Made by a program: the position numbers and the translations under genes
Notes under the pieces: model-generated
Told to the model about the DNA's origin: nothing
Databases searched by the model: none
What the model saw: only the letters and a program-made list of their open reading frames with translations
Part shown: positions 52,806 to 62,149 of the stretch, piece by piece
Position numbering within the stretch: position 1 is the first letter of the stretch
How the letters are laid out: the number at the start of each line of letters is the position of its first letter
NCBI GenBank assembly: GCA_902363135.1
Contig: CABIZF010000002.1
Coordinates: 124,001-188,000, forward strand
DNA length: 64,000 nt
Source of the DNA: Lachnospiraceae bacterium
GTDB lineage: Bacteria > Bacillota > Clostridia > Lachnospirales > Lachnospiraceae
Direction of reading: 5' to 3'

Positions 52806-52850
52806 CTTCAGAGGAAACTCTGAAGGCGGGGCACTCCGTGGGTCTTCAGA
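52806..52850 (+). promoter_or_regulatory. Alternative hairpins between riboswitch and start codon
   Basis: CTTCAGAG (52806-52813) pairs with CTCTGAAG (52818-52825) across a GAAA loop. The same CTCTGAAG can instead pair with CTTCAGA at 52844-52850, which ends just before the AAAAGGAG ribosome-binding site. No U-tract follows either form, so translational control is more likely than termination. Confidence 0.5.
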
Positions 52851-52869
52851 AAGAAAAGGAGAACAGGAT

Positions 52870-55800
52870 ATGAAAAAAAGGATGAAACAGATGCTTTCCG
52901 GATTTCTTGCGCTGACTATGACTGTCGGCGGACTTCCGACCAGCGTGCTGGCAGAGGAGTTGATTCTGGATGAGGGAGAGGAAAGTACAGTTGTCTCCGA
53001 GTCCTTGCTGGCGGGGGTCGGCGAAGATGAGTCGGGAAACGGACTGCAGATTGTCGGCTGCGAGGAGGTAGGACAGAGCGCGGAGACAGAGCTGTGGACA
53101 GAAGTATCCACAGAGATCGAATCGGAGACGGAGTTATGGACAGAAACGTCTACAGAGATCAAAACGGAAACAGAGCTGTATCTGAATGGTACAGAAACGG
53201 AAACAGAGGCCGATTTTGCGGAAACTGAGACGGAACAGGTGGCAGAATATAGTACACTTGCGGCAGTAAAACAGATCGGCTTTCAGGTAACGCCACAGAA
53301 TGCAAAGCTGACTGTACAGGATGCAGAAGGAAATACAGTCAGCCCGGTAGAAGGAAAATATGAACTGACGGAAGGAACGGAATATACCTATACGGCAGAG
53401 GCAGACGGATATATCCGTATATCCGGCAAGGTAGACATGAACGCAGATGGGCCAATTGTACTTAATCTGGAAAAGGCACCATATTTGAAGAACCTGCAGT
53501 TGTACGATGGCAGTGGAAATATGATGACTCTGTCACCTAGGTTTAATAAAAACACAAAGGAATATCAGGCAATCCTGTCATCCAGCGAGGAATCCCTGAA
53601 CATTGTGATGTCTGCGGCTGACCTGGATACAGAGCATCAGCAGATCCGCCTGAAGGTAGTAGATACAAAGACGCAGGCCGTGCTTCAGGAGGAGACGACG
53701 TGCACCGTTGTGGATTCTCTGGCGACGGCAACGGTAGTGATTCCGAAGAAGAGCGATCAGTACGATATCGTTATGACGCTGACGGATGGAACCGAAGAAA
53801 AGAATGCCGCTGCAGTGTATACGGTGCATATGGCAAAGACCTATACCCTGAAATTTGCCCTGACACCGGATTATGCGGCGATCACCGTCACCGATCCGGA
53901 CGGAAAGACCGTGAATCCGCAGAAGGATGGCTCCTATGTCCTGACAGCAGGAATCCGTTATACCTATATCGCAGAGGCATCCGGATACGAGAGTGTGACA
54001 GAGAATATCTCCGTATTTGCAAACCAGCTCTCTGAGATCCCGGTAACGCTTGTGCGGGCTGCCGGCTATACGGATGTCGACAATGTCATCAACCGCATTG
54101 AGAACATCGGTGGTGTCAGTCTGAATGCATCCAACCGGAGCAAAGAAAAGATCGATGCGGCAAGAGCAGCATACAACGAGCTTCCGGAAGAGGACAAGCT
54201 TCTGGTTTACAACTACGATGTGCTAACAGAGGCAGAGCATTATTATAATCAGCTGCTCGAAAAGGCTGGCCTACAGAATACAGACAGTGCATTAAACTGG
54301 AGTCAGTTTCTTGGAAATGAAGAACAGAAGGGCGTGTCCGATTCCAAGACCCCGCAGACCGGCGAGGATCTGGTGGAGAAGTGGAAGCTGAAGGCAGAGA
54401 CTGGTAGTACCATGTTTGCACATGTAAGTGCACCGGCTTATTACAATAAGGCTGTATACGTGACTATGGATGATAAGATATACAAGCTGGATCCGGAGGA
54501 TGGAGAAATCCTTGCACAAAATGAGGCGAGGGGCTGCATGATGCTGCTTCCACAGGTAACCTGCGCAGATGGCAAGGTCTTTGCAATGGCAAAGAATGAC
54601 GACGGTAAGGTAGTCGTTAAGGTATACCGCTCTTCTGACCTGGAATTTCTGTATCAGACAATCGCTTTAAATGCCAATACGCAAATCGAAACACCGATTA
54701 TGTATCATGACGGATATTTCTACTTGGCCTCCTATGGATCCGCAGGTTCCTACTATGCATTTATTGCTACGGATGAGAAGAAGAGCTATGATATCAGTCC
54801 AGAGTGGGATGTGGAGGCGACGAAAGGCTCTCAGCAGGGCTTTCTCTGGGGTGGAGCAGAATTCGTAGGAAATTATGCATACTTTGGAGATACGGCCGGT
54901 ACATTCTTTGCGGTAAACAAGACGACCGGTGAGGTGGTAGACAAGCTTAACTTAACAGATTATCAGGTTCAGTCGACACCGAACTATTACGAAAAGAACC
55001 GTAGACTGTATCTCACGCTTGCATCCGGAAGCGGCAAGGGAGGCGCGATCCTTTCAGTGAAAGTGAACAAGGATGGAACTTTTAATCGCGATTCGATGAA
55101 GTGGTTCAAGTCGGACAAGAATGGCGGTGGCATCAAGTCCAGTCCGGTGATCTACAATGGCAGGATTTATGTGTGCGGTGGTGGCGGACACGGTGGAAGT
55201 AACGAGCCGTTCCGCGTCATTGATGCGAATACGATGACAGAAATTTACCAGATTCCTGATCTGGGCTCTAAAGGAACGCCAGTATTGTCGACCGCATATG
55301 CGACGGCTGAGAACAATTACAAAGTATATCTGTATGTTGTTCCTTATAGACCGGATGGACAATATCCGAATCGTACATCTGCTATGTATATTATTCAGGA
55401 TAGTATCGGACAGACCGAGCCAATTTATGAAAAGGTAGATAATATTGGCGTGGGACAGTTTTGTTCACAGAGCATGACAGTTGGCGATAATGGATTGATT
55501 TATTACTACAATGATTCTAACTATCTCTATGCATATGGTTTGGACGACCTCACAAAGCGTATGATTACAGCGACAGATGTAGAACGTCAGATCCGGAATC
55601 TGCCAGAAGTAAATTCTTACAAATGGTACAATCGTACAGAAGTAAAGCGGATCAAAGCGCGTTATGACAGTCTGAGTGAAGAAGAGCAGGCAAAGGTCAC
55701 AAATATCCAGAAGCTGCTTGATATTTTGGAAGTTTCCAAGCAGGACGAGATCGAGCGGATCAACAGTGGTATCATGGCACTGCCGGCGTTGGATGAGATG

Positions 55801-57354
55801 ACACTGGACTCCCGTGATATGATTGAGAACCTGTACCAGGGCTATCTGGGACTGGATGATGAGAAGAGACTGCTGATCATAAATCCGGAAAAACTGGAGA
55901 TGGCTTATGAAAAGATTGCGGATCTGGAGCAGAAGGTGATTGCAGATGCGATCGTAGCAGACATCAATAAGCTCCCGGAAGAGTCACAGATTACGAGCAG
56001 CTCTCAGGCGCAGATCGACAGTTTGCTCTCAAGAGTGGAGGCACTTGGGGAGGATACCTCAGCGATCACGAACCTTGCAAAGCTCCAGGCAGCGAAGACC
56101 AAAGTGGATGCAGTGATTGCACAGCGCGAAGCACTCAATGACCTGATCAAATCGACATTGGACGGCGTGACGATTACACTGAAAAATAAGAGCCTGATTG
56201 ATGCAGTTGATAAGGCAGCAGAAGGACTTGCAAAGGAAGATGTATTTTCTCTTGAGAGCTATCAGTATTATGTCAGCCCGGCAAAGGCAGAGCTGATCAA
56301 TGCAATCATTCAGAAATATGGACTGAATGCAGGCGTGAATGTAGACGATAGGAATGCAAGCGAGCTGCAGGCAGCTTTGAAGGAGATTCAGGCACTGAAG
56401 GAAGGCGTTACCGAGGAAGATCAGAAATATCTGAAGGATTATGAGCAGGCGTTGAAAGTACAGGAAAAGATCAATGCATACTATGAGAAGGCAAACCATA
56501 AGCATGCTTTCACAGAGTTCCGTGTCGTATCGGAGGCAACCGTATTTGCAGCGGAGGTAAGAGAATATAGTTGTGCATGCGGGGAGAAGGAGCAGAGAAA
56601 CGTTGGAGCAGCACTGACACCGACGATGAAGGTCAATGCGACGAAGCTTCCGATGAAGGTAAAACAGTCTACCTCGAAGCTGAAAGTAACGGATCTTGCC
56701 AAGGGCGATTCGGTAGCATCCTGGAAGTCCAGCAATACGAGCATTGTGAAAGTAAACGCAAACGGAAAGCTGACCGCAGGCAAGAAGGCCGGCAAGGCGA
56801 CCGTGACGATTACACTGAAGAGCGGCCTTCAGAAGAAGGTACAAATTACGGTTCAGAAGAAGAAGGTAACGACTTCCAAGATCAGTGGTCTCACCAAGAC
56901 GATGACGCTCAAGAAGGGACAGAAGACAACGCTGATGCCGAAGCTGACTCCGATTACTTCTCAGGATAAGCTGACCTTCAGTTCCTCCAATAAGAAGGTA
57001 GCGACCGTCACATCGAAGGGTGTCATTACCGCGAAGAAGGCAGGAAAGGCTAAGATCACGGTAAAGGCCGGAAAGAAGAAATACACCGTTACGGTTACCG
57101 TTCCGAAGACGAAGACGACGGCAATCAATGGTGTGAAATCAGAGATTACGCTGAAGAAGGGAAAGACATATACCCTGAAAGCAAAGACTGCTCCGGCTAA
57201 AAGCGATGAAAAGCTTACCTTTAAGTCTTCGAATAAAAAGGTTGCGACTGTGACCACAAAAGGAAAGATCAAAGGGCTTAAGAAGGGAACAGCAGTGATT
57301 ACGATAACTTCTGGCTCTGTTTCTACAAAGTGCACAGTTAAAGTAATCGGATAA
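52870..57354 (+). CDS. Large secreted protein with predicted beta-propeller and Ig-like repeats
   Basis: The 1494-residue protein starts with a signal peptide (MKKRMKQMLSGFLALTMTVG, cut near LAEE). A Glu/Thr-rich stretch (70-127) and two PEGA-like modules flanking a beta-sandwich (135-395) follow. A PQQ-like beta-propeller region lies at about 473-897 (repeats such as AVYVTMDDKIYKLDPEDGEI and RIYVCGGGGHGGSNEPFRVI). A helical region spans 897-1230, and three bacterial Ig-like repeats end it (about 1250-1494, each with SSN.KVATV.. .G-type cores). No LPXTG or C-terminal anchor is visible. Control by a B12 riboswitch suggests a role in corrinoid capture, perhaps like the beta-propeller BtuG of Bacteroidetes; this is inference and no binding residues can be named. 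Confidence 0.82.
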   Translation: MKKRMKQMLSGFLALTMTVGGLPTSVLAEELILDEGEESTVVSESLLAGVGEDESGNGLQIVGCEEVGQSAETELWTEVSTEIESETELWTETSTEIKTETELYLNGTETETEADFAETETEQVAEYSTLAAVKQIGFQVTPQNAKLTVQDAEGNTVSPVEGKYELTEGTEYTYTAEADGYIRISGKVDMNADGPIVLNLEKAPYLKNLQLYDGSGNMMTLSPRFNKNTKEYQAILSSSEESLNIVMSAADLDTEHQQIRLKVVDTKTQAVLQEETTCTVVDSLATATVVIPKKSDQYDIVMTLTDGTEEKNAAAVYTVHMAKTYTLKFALTPDYAAITVTDPDGKTVNPQKDGSYVLTAGIRYTYIAEASGYESVTENISVFANQLSEIPVTLVRAAGYTDVDNVINRIENIGGVSLNASNRSKEKIDAARAAYNELPEEDKLLVYNYDVLTEAEHYYNQLLEKAGLQNTDSALNWSQFLGNEEQKGVSDSKTPQTGEDLVEKWKLKAETGSTMFAHVSAPAYYNKAVYVTMDDKIYKLDPEDGEILAQNEARGCMMLLPQVTCADGKVFAMAKNDDGKVVVKVYRSSDLEFLYQTIALNANTQIETPIMYHDGYFYLASYGSAGSYYAFIATDEKKSYDISPEWDVEATKGSQQGFLWGGAEFVGNYAYFGDTAGTFFAVNKTTGEVVDKLNLTDYQVQSTPNYYEKNRRLYLTLASGSGKGGAILSVKVNKDGTFNRDSMKWFKSDKNGGGIKSSPVIYNGRIYVCGGGGHGGSNEPFRVIDANTMTEIYQIPDLGSKGTPVLSTAYATAENNYKVYLYVVPYRPDGQYPNRTSAMYIIQDSIGQTEPIYEKVDNIGVGQFCSQSMTVGDNGLIYYYNDSNYLYAYGLDDLTKRMITATDVERQIRNLPEVNSYKWYNRTEVKRIKARYDSLSEEEQAKVTNIQKLLDILEVSKQDEIERINSGIMALPALDEMTLDSRDMIENLYQGYLGLDDEKRLLIINPEKLEMAYEKIADLEQKVIADAIVADINKLPEESQITSSSQAQIDSLLSRVEALGEDTSAITNLAKLQAAKTKVDAVIAQREALNDLIKSTLDGVTITLKNKSLIDAVDKAAEGLAKEDVFSLESYQYYVSPAKAELINAIIQKYGLNAGVNVDDRNASELQAALKEIQALKEGVTEEDQKYLKDYEQALKVQEKINAYYEKANHKHAFTEFRVVSEATVFAAEVREYSCACGEKEQRNVGAALTPTMKVNATKLPMKVKQSTSKLKVTDLAKGDSVASWKSSNTSIVKVNANGKLTAGKKAGKATVTITLKSGLQKKVQITVQKKKVTTSKISGLTKTMTLKKGQKTTLMPKLTPITSQDKLTFSSSNKKVATVTSKGVITAKKAGKAKITVKAGKKKYTVTVTVPKTKTTAINGVKSEITLKKGKTYTLKAKTAPAKSDEKLTFKSSNKKVATVTTKGKIKGLKKGTAVITITSGSVSTKCTVKVIG

Positions 57355-57384
57355 AATTATAAAAATAAAGCAGTAGTGACAAAA

Positions 57385-57417
57385 CGGGTCAGGCATATCG
57401 AGTATATGACTGGCCCG
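57385..57417. terminator. Terminator between convergent genes
   Basis: CGGGTCAGGCATAT pairs with ATATGACTGGCCCG with two G-U or mismatched positions. On the minus strand TTTTG follows, so it can serve both the propeller gene and the YyaC gene. Confidence 0.65.
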
Positions 57418-57428
57418 CTTTGCCGTAT

Positions 57429-58040
57429 TTAAGACGTGGTGGTATCTGTTTTCCCCACCTGCAAAATACACGCACAGATTTCCTCTGCCATCTCCATTAC
57501 CGTTGCCAGTCTTGCGGTCTGCAGGGAAAGGTAGGGCTGACGGCTGTTGGGTCCGGTAATGCCGGTGATGGAGATGTCACCGGCGGGGGCAAGGCGTTTA
57601 TGGACACCGGCGCCGGGCTGAAGGCCATGCGGGCGCAGCGTGAGACAGCCGATGCGGCTGTCTGGGCCAAGAGAGGCGTCGATGGCGATGACCGGACTGT
57701 TTGAATGCGTACGACGGATTTCTGCGAGGAAGTCTGCAAGATTCAGAGCGTGAACGGGCTGCGCTAAGGTGCCGTAAACAGGCAGCGGGCAGTGGGCGCG
57801 CTGCAGCAGAGAACCGGTGAGCGGGCCGAGACTGTCGCCGATCAGACGATCCGTGCCGATGCAGAGAATGACCGGCGGAAGTATAGTGGTATCAGACGGC
57901 TCGCCAAATGCGCGGGAGGTCAGCTTACGGAGTATGGAGCCGGAGGATTGGGGGCGGAAGCTGTGAAGCAGCTGGGAGAGACAGGCCTCCTGCAGGGGAA
58001 GAGCAGTGTCAGTGTCCGAAAGATGAAAATGTTGGGGCAT
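57429..58040 (-). CDS. yyaC: Spore protease YyaC family protein
   Basis: The 203-residue protein matches the YyaC family (DUF1256), related in fold to the germination protease. Recognisable parts are PVILCIGTDRLIGDSLGPLTG, VYGTLAQPVHALNL and VIAIDASLGPDSRIG, with GAGVHKRLAPAGDISITGI near the C-terminus. These proteins are limited to endospore formers, which supports sporulation by this organism. GGAGGAACTATT precedes the minus-strand ATG at 58040; the frame continues upstream but lacks a second site. It is a single gene convergent with the propeller gene. Confidence 0.85.
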   Translation of the reverse strand: MPQHFHLSDTDTALPLQEACLSQLLHSFRPQSSGSILRKLTSRAFGEPSDTTILPPVILCIGTDRLIGDSLGPLTGSLLQRAHCPLPVYGTLAQPVHALNLADFLAEIRRTHSNSPVIAIDASLGPDSRIGCLTLRPHGLQPGAGVHKRLAPAGDISITGITGPNSRQPYLSLQTARLATVMEMAEEICACILQVGKTDTTTS

Positions 58041-58260
58041 AATAGTTCCTCCATTGTATAGCTGATATTGCATATAGGAAAACTACGTACACAAAAAGCA
58101 AAGGGTACAAGTCGTGCTGATCTATTCTATCCAGATTTTTTCTCGCCTATGCAGTGGCAGCCTGCAGAAAAATTTTTCTGGATTTTGTCCATGAATTGCT
58201 AAATTCCGCATAGAGTGTATGGTAGAGTATAGGCAAGCCTAAAAAAGGAGTGAGTGGAGT

Positions 58261-59676
58261 ATGGGAAAGGAGAAGGAAACGGCCCTGCCGAAAAACATAC
58301 GTCAGATCGGAGAAATACGGGGAGCGGAAAAAATCTGCATCGAGGATTATGTGATGACCTGCATTCATAAGAAGGAACCGCAGGAAAAGGATGGCTATCT
58401 CGGAATTTTCTATGGAGAACAGCGGAAGGAGGAAGACGGGATATATCTGTTTCTCCGCGGGATTCTGGAAATTCCGGACGGTGAGGAGGAAGCGGTTAAA
58501 AAGGAGCTGGAGGAGCAGAAGGAAAAATATTTTCCGGACTGGGACGTTCAGGGCTGCTGTGTGATCGGCCAGTATCCGACTGAACGCATGAAGCTGGCGG
58601 AGAAGCTGAATCCCATGTCTATGCAGCTGATCTATCATCTGCAGGAACAGGAGGAAAATCTTTACTGGACGGTGGAGGGCTGCTATAAAAAGCTGCGCGG
58701 TTATTTTGTGTTTTATGAGCAGAATCGCAGGATGCAGCAGTATCTGGCAGACGAATTTAAGGAAGACAGGGTTGAAAAAGAGAGCATTCCGGATAAAGCG
58801 ATCAAAAGCTTTCGCGAAAAAGTACGGATCAAAGGGGAGAAAAGAACGGGCAGCATGCTGAAGCTGGCAAGTTCTTTTTTTGTTGTTGCTGCGCTTGTGA
58901 TCGGAGCAATTGCAGTGACACGCATGGATGATATCCGGAAAAATCAGGCTGGCAGTTACCAGATGAACACGGAAGAAAATGAGGCCGACCGGATCTATAC
59001 AAATGCGGACAGCACGGCGGTCGTCCAGGGCGGCAACCGGACCGCATCGGATGGATTTGCGGCGAAGGAGGCAGCTGTTGGAACGGGATCAGAAGATGGA
59101 TCCGCAGTTCCGGAAGCGGCCGGAGGAAGTGCGGCTGTAGATGGAAACGAAGCTGGCACACCGTCTGTGTCAGCCGGGATGGATGAGGGTACAGAAGCCT
59201 CGGCGCAGCCTGTATCAGCCGGGACGGATGAGGGTACAGGAGCCTCGGCGCAGCCTGTATCAGCCGGGACGGATGAGGATACAGAAGCCTCGGCACAGCC
59301 TGCATCGTCCGGGACAGGGAATGCGCAGATAGACGGTGCTGCAGCGGATACAAATTTACTCGCAGGGGCTGCCGTAGCATCTGAGCCAGGTCAGGCCGTC
59401 GCAGACGGAGGCACAGCAAATCCAGCTACAGCTGCTGCTTCAAATACTGGCGCTTCCGACTTGGCCACCACCGGGGAAGATGCCCGGTTAACGATGGCTG
59501 CGTCGGCAGCCGCACAGGGAATCCACGCTTCCTACACAATTCGGATGGGAGATACCCTTGCGGATATCTGTAATCAATATTATGGAAGTCTGGATAAGCT
59601 GGAACTGCTTTGCCAGGTAAATCATATTTCAGACGCAAATCTGATTATGCCGGGTCAGAGAATCGTCCTGCCGTAA
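58261..59676 (+). CDS. Membrane protein with C-terminal LysM domain
   Basis: The 471-residue protein has a cytoplasmic N-terminal domain (1-195) of the kind seen with LysM proteins in Lachnospiraceae (RGAEKICIEDYVMTCIHKKE, LFLRGILEIPDGEEE). One membrane segment follows at about 200-220 (LASSFFVVAALVIGAIAVT). The outer Ala/Ser/Thr/Glu-rich region includes three perfect-length repeats of VSAG(T/M)DEGTEASAQP. The LysM domain ends the chain (YTIRMGDTLADICNQYYGS to IMPGQRIVLP) and would bind peptidoglycan. It probably bridges membrane and wall. The ATG is preceded by AAAAAAGGAGTGAGTGGAGT. Downstream genes are two more envelope proteins. Confidence 0.82.
   Translation: MGKEKETALPKNIRQIGEIRGAEKICIEDYVMTCIHKKEPQEKDGYLGIFYGEQRKEEDGIYLFLRGILEIPDGEEEAVKKELEEQKEKYFPDWDVQGCCVIGQYPTERMKLAEKLNPMSMQLIYHLQEQEENLYWTVEGCYKKLRGYFVFYEQNRRMQQYLADEFKEDRVEKESIPDKAIKSFREKVRIKGEKRTGSMLKLASSFFVVAALVIGAIAVTRMDDIRKNQAGSYQMNTEENEADRIYTNADSTAVVQGGNRTASDGFAAKEAAVGTGSEDGSAVPEAAGGSAAVDGNEAGTPSVSAGMDEGTEASAQPVSAGTDEGTGASAQPVSAGTDEDTEASAQPASSGTGNAQIDGAAADTNLLAGAAVASEPGQAVADGGTANPATAAASNTGASDLATTGEDARLTMAASAAAQGIHASYTIRMGDTLADICNQYYGSLDKLELLCQVNHISDANLIMPGQRIVLP
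59167..59301 (+). repeat. 45 bp tandem repeat in the LysM gene
   Basis: Three in-frame units (59167-59211, 59212-59256, 59257-59301) start GTGTCAGCCGGGATGGATGA or close variants, with few differences. The period is a multiple of three, so copy number can vary without frameshift. A degenerate fourth unit follows (ASSGTGNAQ). Confidence 0.85.
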
Positions 59677-59707
59677 AACGGACGACGATACACAGGCGGA
59701 TTCCCGG

Positions 59708-59743
59708 AGCTCCTCTGTGGCAGGATGCCGCAGGGGAGCTTTT
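59708..59743 (+). terminator. Terminator after the LysM gene
   Basis: AGCTCCTCTGTGGC pairs with GCCGCAGGGGAGCT, followed by TTTT. Confidence 0.7.
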
Positions 59744-59750
59744 GTAGCGG

Positions 59751-59779
59751 TTGCGTTTCCTGCCGGATTCTGCTATAGT
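59751..59779 (+). promoter_or_regulatory. Predicted promoter of the DUF5711 gene
   Basis: TTGCGT (59751-59756), 17 bases, extended TGC-TATAGT (59774-59779). Confidence 0.6.
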
Positions 59780-59825
59780 AATATCCAGTTCCGAAAGGAA
59801 ACCCGAAAGAAAATCGAGGTAGGAC

Positions 59826-61109
59826 ATGAAGAAAAAAAATTGGAAGGATACCCTCGCATGGCTCGGCGAGAAGCTGAGCTTTTTAAAATTAGATGTGGAT
59901 GAGGACGAGGAGGAAGAGCTGGAAATTGAGGAGCGTGCGTTTGCGCCGGGACGGGAGCTGCCGGAAGGTGATCCGAAGCAGCGGCTGGAGCGCAGCCGCC
60001 GTCAGACCAGACACTGGCGTATCTTTTTGGCATCGCTCATTGTGATCATAGCAGGCAGCTTTTTTCTGTACAATCAGCTGCATGTATTCCGGGATTATGT
60101 GATTACAGCTTCGAAGTCTGTTGAGGCAGTCTCCGGAACGAAGTACCTGTCCGTCGGGAAAAAGCTGTATCGCTACAATTCAGACGGAGTTTCCTGTATT
60201 TCCCGTACCGGAGATACGGAGTGGAGTGTGACCTACAGCATGCAGGCGCCGATTGCGGATCTCTGCGACGGTACAATGGTAATCGCGGAGCAGCAGGGGA
60301 CACAGGTCTATATCGTCAACCGGGAGGGGCTGCTCGGTAATTTTGAGACGCAGATTCCGATCCTGAAGGCACGCGTTTCCAGGCAGGGTGTGGTAGCGCT
60401 TGTGCTGCAGGACGATACGGTGACCTGGGTGAATCTGTACCAGGCGGATGGGACGTCTGTGGCGACGGACAAGACGACGGTCGGTGAGAGTGGCTATCCG
60501 CTCGATGTCGCGCTTTCTCCGAACGGGCAAAAGATGGCGGTGTCCTATCTGAAGCTGGCGGAGGGCGTTATGACCGACGAGGTCGTATTTTACCATTTTG
60601 GTGCGGCCGGAAAGGACAAGACGGACAATATCGTCAGTCGCACGGAGTACACCGATGAAGTGATTCCGCAGATTTATTTTACGGATGACGCACATGCGGT
60701 GGCGGTCTCGGACAGCGGATATCATGTGTTTTCCGGGAGCAATGCGCCGGAAGAGAGTACAAGCGTACAGTTTGAAAAAGAGATCATCAGCAGCTTCCAT
60801 GATGCGGAGCGCATCGGATTTTTGTTCTTGAATGACGATGGTGATGAGCAGTACCGGATGGAGCTGTATAATTACAGTGGCCGGAAAAAATCGTCTGCGA
60901 AGATCGATGCGAAGTTTGATGAGATCAAGATCGAGAACGGCCAGATCCTGATGTATAATGACAAGAGCTTTGATGTATTTTCAAAATCCGGGCATCAGCG
61001 TTTTTCATCTGCCTACGAAAAGGAAGTGGAAGGCTTTTTCTACTTTGGAGAATACCGGAAGTATCTGGTTATCTCAAAAGACAGCTTTGATAAGATCCGG
61101 ATCGGGTAA
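59826..61109 (+). CDS. DUF5711 family membrane-anchored protein
   Basis: The 427-residue protein has a charged cytoplasmic N-terminus with an acidic run (about 25-40), one membrane segment (about 76-98, WRIFLASLIVIIAGSFFLYN) and an outer all-beta part with repeats such as YLSVGKKLYRYNSDGVSCIS, consistent with a propeller-like fold. I recognise it as the DUF5711 type common in Lachnospiraceae; no function is known. It precedes the CvpA-like gene by 24 bases and likely shares its transcript, suggesting an envelope role. Confidence 0.75.
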   Translation: MKKKNWKDTLAWLGEKLSFLKLDVDEDEEEELEIEERAFAPGRELPEGDPKQRLERSRRQTRHWRIFLASLIVIIAGSFFLYNQLHVFRDYVITASKSVEAVSGTKYLSVGKKLYRYNSDGVSCISRTGDTEWSVTYSMQAPIADLCDGTMVIAEQQGTQVYIVNREGLLGNFETQIPILKARVSRQGVVALVLQDDTVTWVNLYQADGTSVATDKTTVGESGYPLDVALSPNGQKMAVSYLKLAEGVMTDEVVFYHFGAAGKDKTDNIVSRTEYTDEVIPQIYFTDDAHAVAVSDSGYHVFSGSNAPEESTSVQFEKEIISSFHDAERIGFLFLNDDGDEQYRMELYNYSGRKKSSAKIDAKFDEIKIENGQILMYNDKSFDVFSKSGHQRFSSAYEKEVEGFFYFGEYRKYLVISKDSFDKIRIG

Positions 61110-61133
61110 GCACCGGTCAGAGAGGAGAGGGAC

Positions 61134-62078
61134 ATGATTAATCTGTTAGAGGCCGCGGTGGTGGCAGTGATGGTGCTGTTTGCGATCGCAGGCTTTCGTA
61201 AGGGCTTTGTAAAAAAATTTGCTGCGATGGTATCACTTGCGCTGTCGATCATACTGGTATCCGCGCTGCTTCCGTATATTACACAGTATCTGAAGGAAAA
61301 TACGACGGTCTATACCTTCCTCGTAGAGCAGTGTACCGGAATTATGGAAAAACAGGTGCTGAACAGCCTTACCGGTTCGGGAAGCGGAGCCGGAACGAAT
61401 TCCGGATCTGCCGCAGATGCCTATGCCAATATGGGGCGGGATGAGATCAGAGCGCTTCTGGAGCAGAACGGCTTTGACAGCACGATGCTCGACCAGCTCA
61501 GCGATGAACAGCTGGAAGTCTATAAAAATCAATACATACAGCAGTATTTGAATCAGTACCTGTCCGGATCGTCAGATGGCAGTCAGGACTCACAGGGAGG
61601 TACGAAGAGCCTGACCCGGATCGAGCAGACGGAGATCATCGAGAACCTTCCGCTGCCGGAGCAGCTGAAGGATATCCTGCTGGACTACAATAATGATGAG
61701 GGCTACAAAGGGCTGGGCGTTTCCAGCTTTCCGGATTATCTGATCAACTTTGTGGCGACGAGCATTCTGAATGTCGTGGCTTATCTGGTATCAATTGTCG
61801 TTGTGCAGCTTCTGCTTTGGGGAATTATTACCCTGCTGAATCTCATGGCGCATATTCCGGTGATCCGCGTCATCAACCGTTTTGCCGGGATGCTGCTCGG
61901 ACTTGTGCAGGCCCTGCTGCTTTTGTGGGTATTTTTCCTGATCCTTTCCCTGTGCTCCGCGACCTCAATCGGGACGCAGCTTATCGGACTTGTCGAGCAG
62001 AGCACTTTCTTAAGCTGGATGTACGATTCGAATTTGTTTTTACAGGTGGCGCTGCGTGCGGGCAGCATATTCATGTAG
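61134..62078 (+). CDS. CvpA family membrane protein
   Basis: The 314-residue protein has two N-terminal membrane segments with the CvpA-type turn AIAGFRKGFVKKFAAM, a Ser/Gly-rich loop (about 75-170), and two to three further segments (about 205-285). CvpA proteins are named from colicin V production in E. coli; their direct function is unclear, though links to envelope stability are known. Its position after DUF5711 and LysM genes fits an envelope role. The next region is the T-box leader. Confidence 0.78.
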   Translation: MINLLEAAVVAVMVLFAIAGFRKGFVKKFAAMVSLALSIILVSALLPYITQYLKENTTVYTFLVEQCTGIMEKQVLNSLTGSGSGAGTNSGSAADAYANMGRDEIRALLEQNGFDSTMLDQLSDEQLEVYKNQYIQQYLNQYLSGSSDGSQDSQGGTKSLTRIEQTEIIENLPLPEQLKDILLDYNNDEGYKGLGVSSFPDYLINFVATSILNVVAYLVSIVVVQLLLWGIITLLNLMAHIPVIRVINRFAGMLLGLVQALLLLWVFFLILSLCSATSIGTQLIGLVEQSTFLSWMYDSNLFLQVALRAGSIFM

Positions 62079-62104
62079 TTCGTTTTGCACGGGAAAAATC
62101 CCTC

Positions 62105-62133
62105 TTGACAAATCTCACGCCCGGTGCTACACT
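62105..62133 (+). promoter_or_regulatory. Promoter of the T-box transcript
   Basis: Consensus TTGACA (62105-62110), 17 bases, extended TGC-TACACT (62128-62133). Confidence 0.75.
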
Positions 62134-62149
62134 TTAACACAACAAAGGA

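Noticed and set aside
59167..59301. CRISPR array
   Set aside because: The repeats are directly abutting, in frame and without spacers; they are a protein-coding tandem repeat.
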